A stretch of DNA of 64,000 bases from Arsenophonus sp052171895. GTDB lineage: Bacteria; Pseudomonadota; Gammaproteobacteria; Enterobacterales; Enterobacteriaceae. The notes below the pieces were generated by a model. It had not been told where the DNA came from. It did not search any database and saw only the letters and a program-made list of their open reading frames with translations. A program made the translations under genes and the position numbers. The DNA is taken from contig JBQMRN010000007.1 of NCBI GenBank assembly GCA_052171895.1, positions 24,005 through 88,004 of the forward strand, in the 5' to 3' direction. Positions 1-10,406 of this stretch are shown here, one piece after another; position 1 is the first letter of the stretch; each line of letters begins with the position of its first letter.

Positions 1-720
1 GCAGTAGGCACTGGACATTCATGGCAAAAGTACCGCAGGCAAGAATTTGCTCGACAGATAGACGGGTCTACGAATTGATACTTTCCCCGTGTTTTCAAGA
101 AATTTATTCTAGCCCTTATCAAGGGTAAAAAGTAGTTTAGTTGAGCCGTGGTATATCATCTGAGTAATTTATCTTCTTGGTATCTTCTCAGAGAAATAGA
201 AATTTTGTCATCCTGTCCGAATTCGTCAGATCTATCGGTCCAGTTATTTTTCGTTTATCTAACTGGACGAAGGAGATGAGATTATCCCTAGTTTCTTTTA
301 GGTGATGAATTCATCGCCAAGCATACTTTTAGTTATTATCCCCATCAATGCAGTTGTATTCAGCATTATCGGCTGATCATTATGGGCTCTATTGCTAAAA
401 ATTCTGCATAATCCTGACTAGATGGAATAATACTTGCGTGTCAAGAAAAAATTTGAGGACCGAGTCTCCTACTATGATGCGAATTGGTATATGAGCTCTT
501 TTTGGGTATCATAAAAATTTAGTCGCTCTATCATCATTAATTTCTGGAGGGAGATTATAAAGCGCTTCTGATAAATAGGCAGTATAACAACATGAAGTTG
601 TGTTTTATCTTCCTGATTTACCTGGTTTAGGCTTTCTAAAAGATTTATTCCGATCTATCTGGATGAATTCCTGAAAAAATTAACATATTGTAGAGTATAA
701 AACACTACTCAGATTATAAA
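1..720 (-). mobile_element. IS91-family element, 5' fragment (decayed)
   Basis: Read on the minus strand this is about 70-80% alike to 56600-57240. It carries the start of an IS91-type (HUH/Y2) transposase, where LSVEQILACGTFAM precedes the zinc-binding domain, plus about 500 bases upstream of it. Stops and frameshifts are frequent, so it is not functional. It runs off the left edge of the window. The upstream segment is shared by three copies here, and its product, if any, is not recognised. Confidence 0.6.
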
Positions 721-780
721 CATCCACGAAGCAGCGTAGCTGCGCCGCGCTCATACCATAGTAAGCTAGCTTCCCTATTA

Positions 781-797
781 TTTACATTTTGAAACAT
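781..797 (+). promoter_or_regulatory. OmpR-box-like site upstream of ompF
   Basis: The bases TTTACATTTTGAAACAT match the well-known OmpR-binding sequence upstream of E. coli ompC/ompF. T-rich DNA follows, with a possible -10 (TAGATA) at 846-851. This suggests the porin may still be under EnvZ/OmpR control. The position relative to the gene fits, but the -35 element is unclear. Confidence 0.6.
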
Positions 798-913
798 AAA
801 TTTTCTTCTTGTAAGAAATATTGTATTTTTGTATCCTTTTCAATGTAGATAAAAATATTTACCAATGGAACTCTGGACGCAGAAAGGAGATAACACTAAT
901 CTTTTAGAGATAG

Positions 914-992
914 TTCCCAATGGTTGGGAATTTATTTTTGGCAATGGCAGGTGTCTGAATAACACCAATGAGGGTAATAATAATGATAAAGC
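914..992 (+). promoter_or_regulatory. Conserved ompF mRNA leader with hairpin and Shine-Dalgarno
   Basis: The stretch GGCAATGGCAGGTGTC (941-956), followed by GAGGGTAATAATAATG, closely resembles the E. coli ompF leader, including the region that the small RNA MicF pairs with around the ribosome-binding site. The Shine-Dalgarno is GAGGG at 970-974, which selects the ATG at 983. Upstream, TTCCCAA-tgg-TTGGGAA (914-930) is a perfect hairpin followed by a T-rich run. An ORF at 865-1053 overlaps this leader in another frame and is taken as chance. Confidence 0.55.
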
Positions 993-2107
993 GCAATATT
1001 TTTGCAATAGTTATCACGGCGGCATTCTTAGCTGGTACAGTAAATGCAGCTGAAATTTATAACAAAGACGGCAATAAACTGGATCTATATGGTAAAGTTA
1101 GTGTTCGTCAGTTATTTAGTAAAAACAGTGGTAGCGATGATGATTCGCGTGTACGTTTTGGTATTAAAGGTGATACTCAAATCTCTGATCAATTAACTGG
1201 TTTTGGTCGTTTTGAATGGGAAATCAAAACCAACAAAAGTGAAGCTGAGAACAAAAATACAAATTCTCTAGCTTATGTCGGCTTGAAAATTGCTGACTTT
1301 AGTTCATTGGACTATGGTCGCAACTATGGCGTTCTTTATGATGTCAACACATGGACTAACGTTCTGCCTCTTTATGGTGGAGACTCTATGTCTCAGGCTG
1401 ATAGCTACTTAACTGGCCGTAACCTGTTAACTTATCGTAATACAGATTTCTTTGGTCTGGTCGATGGCTTGAACTTTGCCCTACAGTATCAAGGTAAAAA
1501 TACAAAAAGCAATAAATCAGGTAGTTTAGATTACTTAAAAAACAACGCTGATGGCTTCAGTGTAGCTGCTAACTACGATATCGGGTGGGGCGTTGCACTG
1601 GGTGCAGGCTATGCCAAATTTAATCCTGACATTGACATAACTGATGCTAATAAAGATTTAAGTAGCGATGGTGGTAATAGTGCTGATAGCTGGAACGCTG
1701 GTATTAAATATGATGCCAACAATCTATATTTGGCAGCAATGTACGGTGAAACCCGTAATATGACCCACTTTGATCTTGCTACTGATCCTAGCACTAGTAG
1801 CCTAACTCAAGTCGCTAACAAAACTGAGAACTTTGAATTGGTTGGTCAGTATCTGTTTGATGAAATTGGTCTGAAACCATCTATTGCTTATGTGCAGTCT
1901 AAAGGCAAAAATTTAACTGATACTGTCTACTCTCAGAAGCAAGATTTGATGAAATACGTTTCTCTTGGTGCTTTCTATTATTTCAATAAAAATCTAACCG
2001 CAGTTGTTGATTATAAAATCAACCTAGTCAATAGCAATGGTTTCACAAAAAAATATGCTATTGGCAGCGACAACCTGGTTGGTTTAGGTTTAGTTTACCA
2101 GTTTTAA
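983..2107 (+). CDS. ompF: Outer-membrane porin OmpF/OmpC family
   Basis: General trimeric porin for passive diffusion of small hydrophilic solutes across the outer membrane. The 374-residue product starts MIKRNIFAIVITAAFLAG, a signal peptide with likely cleavage after ...TVNA, so the mature protein begins AEIYNKDGNKLDLYGK, as in enterobacterial porins. It ends in the C-terminal phenylalanine (GLVYQF) recognised by the BAM complex. An upstream in-frame ATG at 968 is less likely, because GAGGG at 970-974 is correctly spaced for 983. The leader resembles ompF more than ompC, and the following gene is aspC, the same neighbour as E. coli ompF. Assignment to ompF rests on leader and synteny; pore properties cannot be judged. 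Confidence 0.93.
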   Translation: MIKRNIFAIVITAAFLAGTVNAAEIYNKDGNKLDLYGKVSVRQLFSKNSGSDDDSRVRFGIKGDTQISDQLTGFGRFEWEIKTNKSEAENKNTNSLAYVGLKIADFSSLDYGRNYGVLYDVNTWTNVLPLYGGDSMSQADSYLTGRNLLTYRNTDFFGLVDGLNFALQYQGKNTKSNKSGSLDYLKNNADGFSVAANYDIGWGVALGAGYAKFNPDIDITDANKDLSSDGGNSADSWNAGIKYDANNLYLAAMYGETRNMTHFDLATDPSTSSLTQVANKTENFELVGQYLFDEIGLKPSIAYVQSKGKNLTDTVYSQKQDLMKYVSLGAFYYFNKNLTAVVDYKINLVNSNGFTKKYAIGSDNLVGLGLVYQF

Positions 2108-2153
2108 TTATCACTTAGCGATAAATTAACAGTAAAAATGAAAACGTAAATTT

Positions 2154-2188
2154 AAAAAGCAGCGCTTAGAAAGAGTGCTGCTTTTTTA
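2154..2188 (+). terminator. Rho-independent terminator of ompF
   Basis: AAAAGCAGCGCT and AGTGCTGCTTTT form a 12-bp stem (one G-T wobble) with a 6-8 base loop, followed by a T run. It lies about 50 bases after the porin stop codon. Confidence 0.85.
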
Positions 2189-2358
2189 TCAATTTATGTT
2201 AATTGGCAAAAAATTGTTAGCAGCTGAACAATATCAACCTAAACAAATATCACAAGTTTGCCTTATTTTTATCGCAGAGTGTTGGCAAATCATTTTCATC
2301 GCGTTAACCTGAGATCCCTCGATTACCAAATCACAACTGAATTATTGGAATTATAAAT

Positions 2359-3549
2359 ATGTTGGAAAATATTATTACTGCTCCTGCCGATCCTATTTTA
2401 GGCTTAGCAGAGAGTTTTAATTCTGATCCACGTAAACAAAAAATCAATTTAGGTATTGGTGTTTACAAGGATGAATCAGGGAAAACCCCCATTCTTATTT
2501 CCGTAAAAAAAGCAGAAAAATATTTATTAGACAATGAAGTAACTAAAAATTATCTTGCTATTAGCGGCATACCAGAATTTGCTAGCGTTACTCAAACATT
2601 ACTGTTTGGCAATAAGCATTCAATTATCGCCGAAAATCGTGCTCGCACTTTACAGGCACCAGGCGGAACAGGTGCATTGCGTATTGCTGCTGAATTTATT
2701 GCTAAACAGACGTCCACACAACGGGTCTGGATTAGTCAACCAACCTGGCCAAATCATGAGAATATATTTAAAGCGGCCAACTTGACAAGCTGTTATTACG
2801 ATTACTATCATGCTGAAAAGCATAATCTGGATTTTGTTGGTATGTTAACCAGCTTAGAAGATGCGAAGCCTGGTGATATACTATTACTACATGGTTGCTG
2901 TCATAACCCTACCGGTATCGACCCAACGCTAGATCAATGGGAAATTCTATCTACTCTTGCAGCAGAAAAAAATTTATTACCTGTTTTTGATTTTGCCTAT
3001 CAAGGTTTTGCTAAAGGTTTGGAGGAAGATGTAAAAGGTTTACATATTTTTATCAATAAAAATCCTGAGATCATCATTGCTAGTTCCTACTCAAAAATTT
3101 TTGGCTTATATAATGAACGGGTCGGTGCCTGTACGATTATTGCCAATGATAGTGATCAAGCAGAACAAGCATTTAGTCAAATAAAATTGATTATTAGAGC
3201 AAACTACTCTAACCCCCCTGCCCATGGGGCAGCCATTGTTACCACGATTTTATCTGATGAAGTTTTAAAGAAAGAGTGGATCGAAGAGCTGACAACCATG
3301 CGGAAGCGTATTCAACGTATGCGGCAGCTATTTGTAAATACATTAAAAAAAAAAGGCGCTAAGCAAGATTTTAGTTTTATTAGCAAACAAAATGGTATGT
3401 TCTCTTTTAGTGGTCTTAATCAAGACCAAATAATTCAGCTACGTGAAAAATATGCTATCTATGCAATTAGATCAGCTCGAATTAATGTCGCGAGCTTAAC
3501 GTTAGAAAATATGGTTCCTTTATGTAAGGCTATCATTAATGTTTTATAA
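2359..3549 (+). CDS. aspC: Aspartate aminotransferase
   Basis: PLP-dependent transaminase interconverting aspartate/2-oxoglutarate and oxaloacetate/glutamate; the family also acts on aromatic amino acids. The product is 396 residues, exactly the E. coli AspC length, and collinear throughout. The PLP-binding lysine is K246 in SSYSKIFGLYNERVGA, and the HGCCHNPTGIDPT cofactor-binding loop is intact. The Shine-Dalgarno is weak, but the start matches the family (MLENI versus MFENI). It follows ompF as in E. coli. The downstream flank was invaded by an IS256 copy about 140 bases after the stop. Confidence 0.96.
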   Translation: MLENIITAPADPILGLAESFNSDPRKQKINLGIGVYKDESGKTPILISVKKAEKYLLDNEVTKNYLAISGIPEFASVTQTLLFGNKHSIIAENRARTLQAPGGTGALRIAAEFIAKQTSTQRVWISQPTWPNHENIFKAANLTSCYYDYYHAEKHNLDFVGMLTSLEDAKPGDILLLHGCCHNPTGIDPTLDQWEILSTLAAEKNLLPVFDFAYQGFAKGLEEDVKGLHIFINKNPEIIIASSYSKIFGLYNERVGACTIIANDSDQAEQAFSQIKLIIRANYSNPPAHGAAIVTTILSDEVLKKEWIEELTTMRKRIQRMRQLFVNTLKKKGAKQDFSFISKQNGMFSFSGLNQDQIIQLREKYAIYAIRSARINVASLTLENMVPLCKAIINVL

Positions 3550-3943
3550 AAATAATGTTAATTTAGATATTTACCAATTATACCAGTAGCCTAATCGCTT
3601 TTATTATGAATAGCTAACTATAAAATTCTAGTCTTTAAATAAAATTATCCTTGATAAGAGAGGATTAAATTGATATTTATCATTCAAATTGAGTTATGCT
3701 CAATTTTGGTGTATGGGTTTTCAGAGATGGTTAGGCAATGTCCTGCTGATTAATTTTGTGGATGATTTTAACAATAGAGAGATGATATGCCATGAAAGGC
3801 TATACTAAATGTATCTGTGAAACAAAATATTAGCTCTGATCCCTTGCATAAACTCATCCATAATGGTGCTAGGCAAGTAATAACCAGCGCCGTTGAAGCT
3901 AAGCTTGAAGCCATTCTGAGATAACATACTGAAGACCGTCTTG

Positions 3944-5140
3944 ATGGTTAGGAAATTGAATTACTCTTTAAGTGAAGAGTAAAAGCCATCCCTTATTGCT
4001 AAAATGAGATAGAATTAGTTTATTGGTTTATTGTAAGTGAAAATTTCATTTGAGTGTGTATTCTTCTTTGAACCTAATGCACTAAATTTAAAGATATTAA
4101 CCCTAGGTAATTAGGCTTAATAAGCCTCGTTTTTTATTTTATGCATTCTTTCTGACAACAATTCTATTACCTACTCAGCCAAGCTGCTGAGCGTCGATAA
4201 AAAGTAGCCTGTTGCTACATAGCATGTATTTGTACGAATTTATTCGAAGAAGAATCCTTTCATCAGAAAGGCAAACTCCAGTTTTTCCTGTTTTTTGCGA
4301 ACAGTCATCTCCAGCGCCTTCTATACCTTCGGTAATAGAGGTATGCCTTACATTTTTACGAACTCGATTCGATAAGAAAGCATAGTAATAGATAATCTTA
4401 AAATGCTTCGCTGCAATATACTAAATATTCCCTAATATAGCAGTTAATCATCTCTTTTTTCATCAGGATTTGCTGCTTATATTCCTTAAGTCTGGTCCTC
4501 ACATAGTAATGATATGCAAGCAGTTCCCATTCAGTAATGCCGCAATTTTAACGCGGATACTCCGGATGGTTTAAGGTATCGCCAAAGGTATTTCACGCTA
4601 TGCCACACCCATTTTGTCTTTTTAGCCAAGTGCACTTTCCAGTAATGTCCCTACTGTGCCATTCAGGTAACGCTCCCACTGCTCTTCTTGTAGCGGACTG
4701 CTCTTCTTGTAGCTGATATACCCTAAAAAAACAGAAAGACTAATTGGATTTATCAGGTCATAGCTATGACGCAGAAGCTGGATGACAGCACCTCGCCAGA
4801 TTTCTTTAACCCCATTTTTTGAAAAATAGTTCATATCATATAGTATCTTTAATATCTAGATCGCCACAAGATGACAGAGGTATGAACATGTAGATATTGA
4901 TTAAATTGTTAATAATAAGTGTGTAAGGCACAGAAGATAGCAATTTTAATACTCTCTTTGCGTGCCCACTGCAGAATAGTGGGGGTGGAAGAGAAAGGAA
5001 GGCCGCGTGAAATAAAGCGTTGAGAGTAGAGGACAGTTATTGTTGAAAAATGGCAAAAAAGATAGCGGATAGTGAAAGTAATGTGTTGCCATGTCAAAGT
5101 TTGGTAAAATATGAACGTAGCACACTATGATATGAGCAGC
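3944..5140 (-). mobile_element. IS91-family element, 3' part with transposase remnant
   Basis: On the minus strand this encodes broken pieces of an IS91/IS801-type transposase: QWARKESIKIAIFCALHTYY (4909-4985), then a segment with VKEIWRGAVIQLLRHSYDL (4740-4810). The 3' (oriIS-like) end starts with ATGGTTAGG directly after CTTG at 3940-3943. This equals the CAAG target known to abut the 3' end of IS91 elements. It is inserted in an IS256 copy and is non-functional. Confidence 0.65.
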
Positions 5141-5149
5141 GCAGGTAGT

Positions 5150-5785
5150 AGGCTGGCCACTTCTTCGTGGATATTCATGATCTGATTACTGTTTTATACT
5201 TTTCGATATGTTCTTCTTTTCAAGAATTTAGTTAAGAATGTAGGTAGATAGCTCGGAATAAATCTGCTAAAAATGACAAATCAGGTAAATTAAAAAGACA
5301 ATACGCGACTTCAGGTATTACACATCGCTTGTTTATCCAAATTGCTTTATGATCTCTCTCCCGAAATGAATGATGACAGACTGATTGAATTTTTTATGAC
5401 CACTAAAAGATGCCATACAGCAATATGTCTCCGACACTCTGTCCCCAATTTTTTCTTGATACCCAAGTATTATCCGCCTCTATAGTCACGATTATCGGGA
5501 GTTTTGATCAACACAGAGCGTTTTGGCGGCTACTCCCAACAACAAGGAGCCAAGCTGAATGACGTTGGATACAAGTGGATTCATGAGGAGCAATGACTGA
5601 AAATATGCTTGCCAATGAATTCATCATCTAAATGAATTCATCATCTATAGGAAACTAGGTTCAAAGAATACATACTCTGATAAAATTTTAACTTAAAATA
5701 GATTAGTAAACTAATTCTATCTCCTTTTACCAATAAAAGATGGCTTTTGTTCTTCATTTAAAGAGCGATTTAATTTTCTAACTAT
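5150..5785 (+). mobile_element. IS91-type element, opposite orientation, internally deleted
   Basis: Bases 5195-5670 match the reverse complement of 56830-57230, the segment upstream of the transposase. The sequence then jumps straight to an oriIS-like end whose last 130 bases are an inverted copy of 3944-4075. It terminates in CTAACTAT directly before GAAC (5786-5789), the other target tetramer known for IS91. The transposase region is deleted. Confidence 0.55.
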
Positions 5786-6925
5786 GAACACCGCCTTGTC
5801 GATGAGCGGTCTTATGCTATCATCCGTAAGGGTTCTTTTCCACAACGAACCATAGAGATTGCTATGTGCAATATTGAGATTACAGTTCCTAAGATCACAA
5901 GGAAGGATCTTCAGAAGCGGCAACGGAATATGCTTCAACAGCTTGTTGATACCCTCTTATCTAAGAGGGTGCAAAAAGCGTCGAAGAGTTGGTAGCGTGC
6001 CTCTACCTACTAAATATCTCAACCGAAGATTTTCACGAAGCTCTATGGGAGTTTCTCGGTGAAAAAGCACATGCTCTTTCTGCTAATACACCATTACAGC
6101 AGACTGAAACAGCAATGGCTTCAAGAGCACAAGCGGTTCCTTCATGATTTAAGCGATACGCGCTACCTTTATTTCTTGGTCAATGGGATATAGCCCCATG
6201 TTAGGCAAGGTGATCACCTTTGCCTGCTGATTATATCGGCGTCACTGAACATGGAGGTAAGGAGCTCGTTTCGCTCAAAGATGATTATCAAGAATAAGAG
6301 TCGAATTGGGCTGAACTTATCAATGGCTTCTTGCAAGCGCATGGGTTTAACCGTATCTTTCAGGATTGATACGGGAGACGGTGCCCTTGGTTTTTGGAAT
6401 GCAATGGCAAAGATATTCTCGAACATGCAGTACCAACGATGTTGGGTATACAAAACAGCTAATGTGCTAACTTCAGCCTTACAGAAGGCATGCAACTAAA
6501 AGTTAGGCTGAGCTGCGCGGGAAGGTTTGGCTAGCAGAGAGGTGCCATATATCGGTAATAAAACTCTTGATATTTTGTTGGCAAGGTTTTCAGAGAAATA
6601 TCAGAATTTGCTGGTATTTTACGACTTTTCGTCAGCAAAGTAGGCGTCAATAGAGCGATGAATCTGATTGAATCGGTTTTTGCAACATGAAGGCTACGAA
6701 ATCGTCGTGGGAAGAACTATGGTTCGAGAAAAACAACCCTTTCAATGCTATTTAAGCTGCTACAGTCTGCTCAGAAAATCTGGAAGCAATTAAGAGAATT
6801 TACCTTTTTGACCCTGGTAGTAAACACACCTTGCAATTTAAAAATGGAGAGAGATTTACAAAGCATCAGAGTGGAACGTAACCTAACCACCGCCATCATA
6901 GATACAGCAGATTTGCTAATAACTC

Positions 6926-7250
6926 CCCTTCGCCTAAGTCATGTCAGAGAAGTTTTATAATTTGAGATGCAGAAGTGGATGATACTAAATATGGTTTTGT
7001 TGCTGCAGAACATTTGAATTCACAGAAGGTTCAAATTTTGCTAGAATTAGTATTGATCTAAACCCATGTTCCAATAAAAATTCAAGCAATGTTTGATAAG
7101 TATTAATTCATTATCTAAAATGTTGTTTAGCAGACAATTATTTTTTACGCAATTAAAAATTAAATTTTTGCAGCTGTTCAGTGCTAATGTTAAAACTTAA
7201 TCAGAGATTAAGTAATAGTAGAAGGTTAATCATATCAATAAGGGTAGGTG
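6926..7250 (+). other. Intergenic, no recognised content; serC promoter expected
   Basis: AT-rich DNA between the IS256 right end and serC. A short open stretch near 6970-7050 could be a gene remnant but matches nothing I recognise. The Shine-Dalgarno region of serC (AGGGTAGG) is at 7241-7248. Confidence 0.4.
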
Positions 7251-8342
7251 ATGAGTCAAGTATATAATTTTAGCGCTGGTCCGGCCATGTTACCGGTAGA
7301 AGTTTTGCATCTTGCACAACAAGAACTTTGTAATTGGAATGGTATGGGGGTTTCGGTTATGGAAATAAGCCATCGTGGTGAAGCATTTATGGAGATAGTC
7401 AACCAAGCTGAACAAAATCTGCGCCAATTACTAAAAATACCTAAAAACTATAAAGTCCTTTTTTGTCACGGTGGTGCTAGAGGTCAATTTTCTGCCTTAC
7501 CATTAAATTTATTTCAGCCTGATGAAACCGTTGACTATATTGTTGGTGGTTATTGGGCAAAGTCTGCTGCGGAAGAGGCAAAAAAATATTGTATTGTTAA
7601 TGAAATTGATATTCAGCTAGAAAAATTAGCTTATTTGAGTGTGCAAGCAATGGATCAATGGCCATTAACAACCAGTGCAAAATATCTTCATTATTGCCCG
7701 AATGAAACGATTGATGGTATTGCTATCCATACGCTACCTGATTTTTCTGCTGATAAAGTTGTGATTGCTGATTACTCCTCAGCGATCTTATCACGGCCAC
7801 TTGATGTCAGCCGTTTTGGTGTTATTTATGCCGGTGCGCAAAAAAATATCGGGGCAGCAGGTATCACATTGGTCATCATTCGTGAAGATTTGTTGGGTCA
7901 AGCAAAAAAGGCAACACCTTCTATCCTTAATTACACAATACTGGCTAAAAATAACTCAATGTATAATACACCAGTAACTTTTGCTTGGTATCTATCAGTA
8001 ATGGTATTTAAATGGTTAAAACAGCAGGGTGGTTTACAAGAAATAGAAAAACGAAATCAAGAAAAAGCCTGCTTGCTGTATGATATTATTGATAATAGCC
8101 AATTTTATATTAATCGAATCAATCCAGTTAATCGTTCGGTAATGAATATTCCATTTCGAATGGTAAAACCTAACTTAGATAATGAATTTATCAAAGCGGC
8201 AGAACAGCAAGGGCTGCTTTTTCTGAAAGGGCATAAAGCGGCGGGTGGTGGCATGCGTGCTTCAATTTATAATGCTATGCCATTGGCTGGTGTGCAAAAG
8301 TTAGTTAATTTTATGATTGATTTTGAACAGCGAAATAAATAA
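7251..8342 (+). CDS. serC: Phosphoserine aminotransferase
   Basis: PLP enzyme making 3-phosphoserine from 3-phosphohydroxypyruvate (serine synthesis); it also serves pyridoxal-phosphate synthesis. The 363-residue product starts MSQVYNFSAGPAMLP and is collinear with E. coli SerC (362 residues). The PLP lysine is K198 in YAGAQKNIG. A GTG three bases upstream is in frame, but the ATG fits the family and the purine-rich site at 7241. It is followed by aroA after 118 bases, the conserved serC-aroA pair. Confidence 0.96.
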   Translation: MSQVYNFSAGPAMLPVEVLHLAQQELCNWNGMGVSVMEISHRGEAFMEIVNQAEQNLRQLLKIPKNYKVLFCHGGARGQFSALPLNLFQPDETVDYIVGGYWAKSAAEEAKKYCIVNEIDIQLEKLAYLSVQAMDQWPLTTSAKYLHYCPNETIDGIAIHTLPDFSADKVVIADYSSAILSRPLDVSRFGVIYAGAQKNIGAAGITLVIIREDLLGQAKKATPSILNYTILAKNNSMYNTPVTFAWYLSVMVFKWLKQQGGLQEIEKRNQEKACLLYDIIDNSQFYINRINPVNRSVMNIPFRMVKPNLDNEFIKAAEQQGLLFLKGHKAAGGGMRASIYNAMPLAGVQKLVNFMIDFEQRNK

Positions 8343-8460
8343 ATTAAATCATCTTTTTTGATTAGATTGGTAATAATATTATCGTCTAATCTTATCAAAT
8401 AAATATAAATATGATTTAACTAAATTATCCAACTGTGTTACTGGAGAGAGCCTACGTTTA

Positions 8461-9747
8461 ATGCAAGTCCTAACAATACAACCCATTTCTTACGTTGAAG
8501 GTACTATCAATCTTCCTGGCTCGAAAAGTATTTCTAATCGGGTACTATTGTTAGCTGCATTAGCTCAAGGCAAAACCGTATTAAATAATCTTCTTGCTAG
8601 TGATGATATTCGTCATATGCTTAATGCGCTGACAGCATTGGGTATCGAATATCAATTATCCCAAGATCTTACTACCTGTATTGTAAAAGGTGGCGAGCAA
8701 TATTTTAGCAATAAAAAAGGTTTAGAAATTTTTCTCGGTAATGCGGGAACGGCTATGCGGCCATTAAGTGCGGTTTTAGCGTTGACGCACAATGATATTG
8801 TCTTAACAGGTGAGCCAAGAATGAAAGAGCGCCCTATCAGTCATCTCATTGATGCATTAAAGCAATGTGGGGCAACTATTGATTATCTTGAACAACCAGG
8901 TTATCCGCCTATAAGGATAAAAGGAGGCTTTCAAGGTGGGAATATTACAGTCAATGGCTGCCTCTCTAGTCAATTTTTAACTGCACTTTTAATAGCTGCA
9001 CCGTTGGCGCATAATGATACGATTATCCAAATAAAAGGAGAGCTTGTTTCTAAACCTTATATTGATATTACCCTGGCACTGATGCGTAAATTTGGCATTG
9101 TTGGCGTTGAAGTAGACAATCAATATTTTTGTCGATTTCATATTAAAGCTGGACAACACTATATTTCACCAGGTAATTATCTTGTTGAGGGCGATGCCTC
9201 TTCTGCTTCTTATTTTTTAGCTGCAGCAGCAATTAAAGGAGGTACCGTTAGGGTAACAGGTATTGGCAAAGATAGTTTGCAAGGTGATAGCAAGTTTGCT
9301 GTTATACTTGAAAAAATGGGTGCCAAAATACGATGGGGTAAAGATTTTATAGAATCTCAACGAGATGAGTTAATTGGTATTGATATGGATATGAATGCGA
9401 TCCCGGATGCGGCGATGACGGTTGCGACGCTTGCGCTCTTTGCTCGAGGTGAAACGATTATTCGTAATATTTATAACTGGCGGGTAAAAGAAACTGATAG
9501 ATTAAATGCAATGACGACTGAATTAACAAAAGTTGGTGCTAAAGTAGAAGAAGGCCATGACTATATTCGTATTTTACCACCTAAATTATTTCAGCATGCT
9601 GAAATAGCAACTTATAATGATCATAGGATGGCGATGTGTTTTTCACTTGTCGCTTTGTCAGATACGCCGGTTACCATTTTGGATCCAAAATGTACCGCTA
9701 AGACTTTTCCAAGCTATTTTAAGTCACTAGAAAAATTAAGTTATTGA
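8461..9747 (+). CDS. aroA: 3-phosphoshikimate 1-carboxyvinyltransferase (EPSP synthase)
   Basis: Sixth step of the shikimate pathway: transfers enolpyruvyl from PEP to shikimate-3-phosphate. At 428 residues it is full length. The N-terminal PGSKSISNRVLLLAALAQG motif, the LGNAGTAMRPL PEP-binding motif and RVKETDRLNAM near the C terminus are intact. The start ATG has GGAGAG about 10 bases upstream. With serC it shows that aromatic and serine synthesis were kept, which fits a secondary rather than a minimal symbiont. Confidence 0.96.
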   Translation: MQVLTIQPISYVEGTINLPGSKSISNRVLLLAALAQGKTVLNNLLASDDIRHMLNALTALGIEYQLSQDLTTCIVKGGEQYFSNKKGLEIFLGNAGTAMRPLSAVLALTHNDIVLTGEPRMKERPISHLIDALKQCGATIDYLEQPGYPPIRIKGGFQGGNITVNGCLSSQFLTALLIAAPLAHNDTIIQIKGELVSKPYIDITLALMRKFGIVGVEVDNQYFCRFHIKAGQHYISPGNYLVEGDASSASYFLAAAAIKGGTVRVTGIGKDSLQGDSKFAVILEKMGAKIRWGKDFIESQRDELIGIDMDMNAIPDAAMTVATLALFARGETIIRNIYNWRVKETDRLNAMTTELTKVGAKVEEGHDYIRILPPKLFQHAEIATYNDHRMAMCFSLVALSDTPVTILDPKCTAKTFPSYFKSLEKLSY

Positions 9748-9778
9748 TATAGAGTATGCCAATAAAATTAGCTGTCAC

Positions 9779-9805
9779 ACCCCGAAATATAGCATGGGGT
9801 TTTTA
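9779..9805 (+). terminator. Probable terminator of serC-aroA
   Basis: ACCCCG and TGGGGT pair around a short loop and are followed by TTTTT. The stem is short, so strength is uncertain, but the position after aroA is right. Confidence 0.6.
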
Positions 9806-9814
9806 ACAATTCAT

Positions 9815-9991
9815 CTTTAATTTTCAACCAATCTTTCATATAGATTACAATGGAGTTTTAGTACACAATATTAATTTGGGTAATTTCTAAATGTAGAAGC
9901 AAACATATTGATGTAGAGTAATCTCAAACTTTTTGATAAGGATTAAAATGATGGCTTTGCAGCCAATCTTCTATTCGCCAATTAAATCGCG
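9815..9991 (-). mobile_element. IS481-family transposase, C-terminal fragment
   Basis: The reverse complement resembles the 3' end of the IS481 copies at 16698-17765 and 41275-41861 (ESMKDW/LKPEL region). It is cut off at 9992 by the end of an IS256 copy and is non-functional. Confidence 0.6.
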
Positions 9992-10406
9992 AGTTATGCT
10001 TATTTCTGATATATAGAATTTCGCAAATGGTGGCGTCTATTATACTAATTAATTTTATAAATGATTTCAACACCATAAAATGATATGGCATGAAAAGTCT
10101 ATCCTACAGATAGTTGAAAAACTAGATATTACCTCTGATCCCTTGCATGAATTCATATGTTAAGGGTACCAGGCGACTGGTAGCCACCATTGTTGTGGCT
10201 GAGTTAGAAGTCATGCTGCGACAATATGCTGAACACAACCCCTAGTTGACGGGGTTGTGACGACCAGGCTGTGCGTCGTTCGTAACGACTATTTACCAGA
10301 GCGAATTATATAGACTGGTATTAGAGATATTAAAATTAAAGTGTATAAGGTCAGGGGAGAGGATCGCATCGGTAACTGAATATGTTTCAATAGCTATGTG
10401 GTTGCT
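9992..10406 (+). mobile_element. IS256-family element, 5' fragment
   Basis: Begins with the shared terminal repeat GAGTTATGCTTATTTCTG and covers the transposase start through the region before the GNG(I/Y) segment. It stops where an oppositely oriented copy begins at 10407. Confidence 0.7.

Larger units (their letters stand above)
3691..6925 (+). mobile_element. IS256-family element, decayed and split by IS91-type DNA
   Basis: The left end GAGTTATGCTCA...GGTGTATGG and the right end CAGATTTGCTAATAACTC form imperfect terminal inverted repeats seen in all copies here. The Mutator-type transposase is present in pieces: its N-terminal region (ITSDPLHELIRNG type) at 3790-3940, a central DGALGFWNAMAKIF region at 6370-6420 and the FKLLQSAQK C-terminal region near 6750. 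Nonsense and frameshift changes are scattered. The two halves are separated by 3944-5785. Confidence 0.8.

Noticed and set aside
865..1053. 62-residue ORF starting MELWTQKGDNTNLL
   Set aside because: It overlaps the conserved ompF leader and the ompF start in another frame, lacks a family match, and the leader similarity to E. coli ompF explains the sequence.
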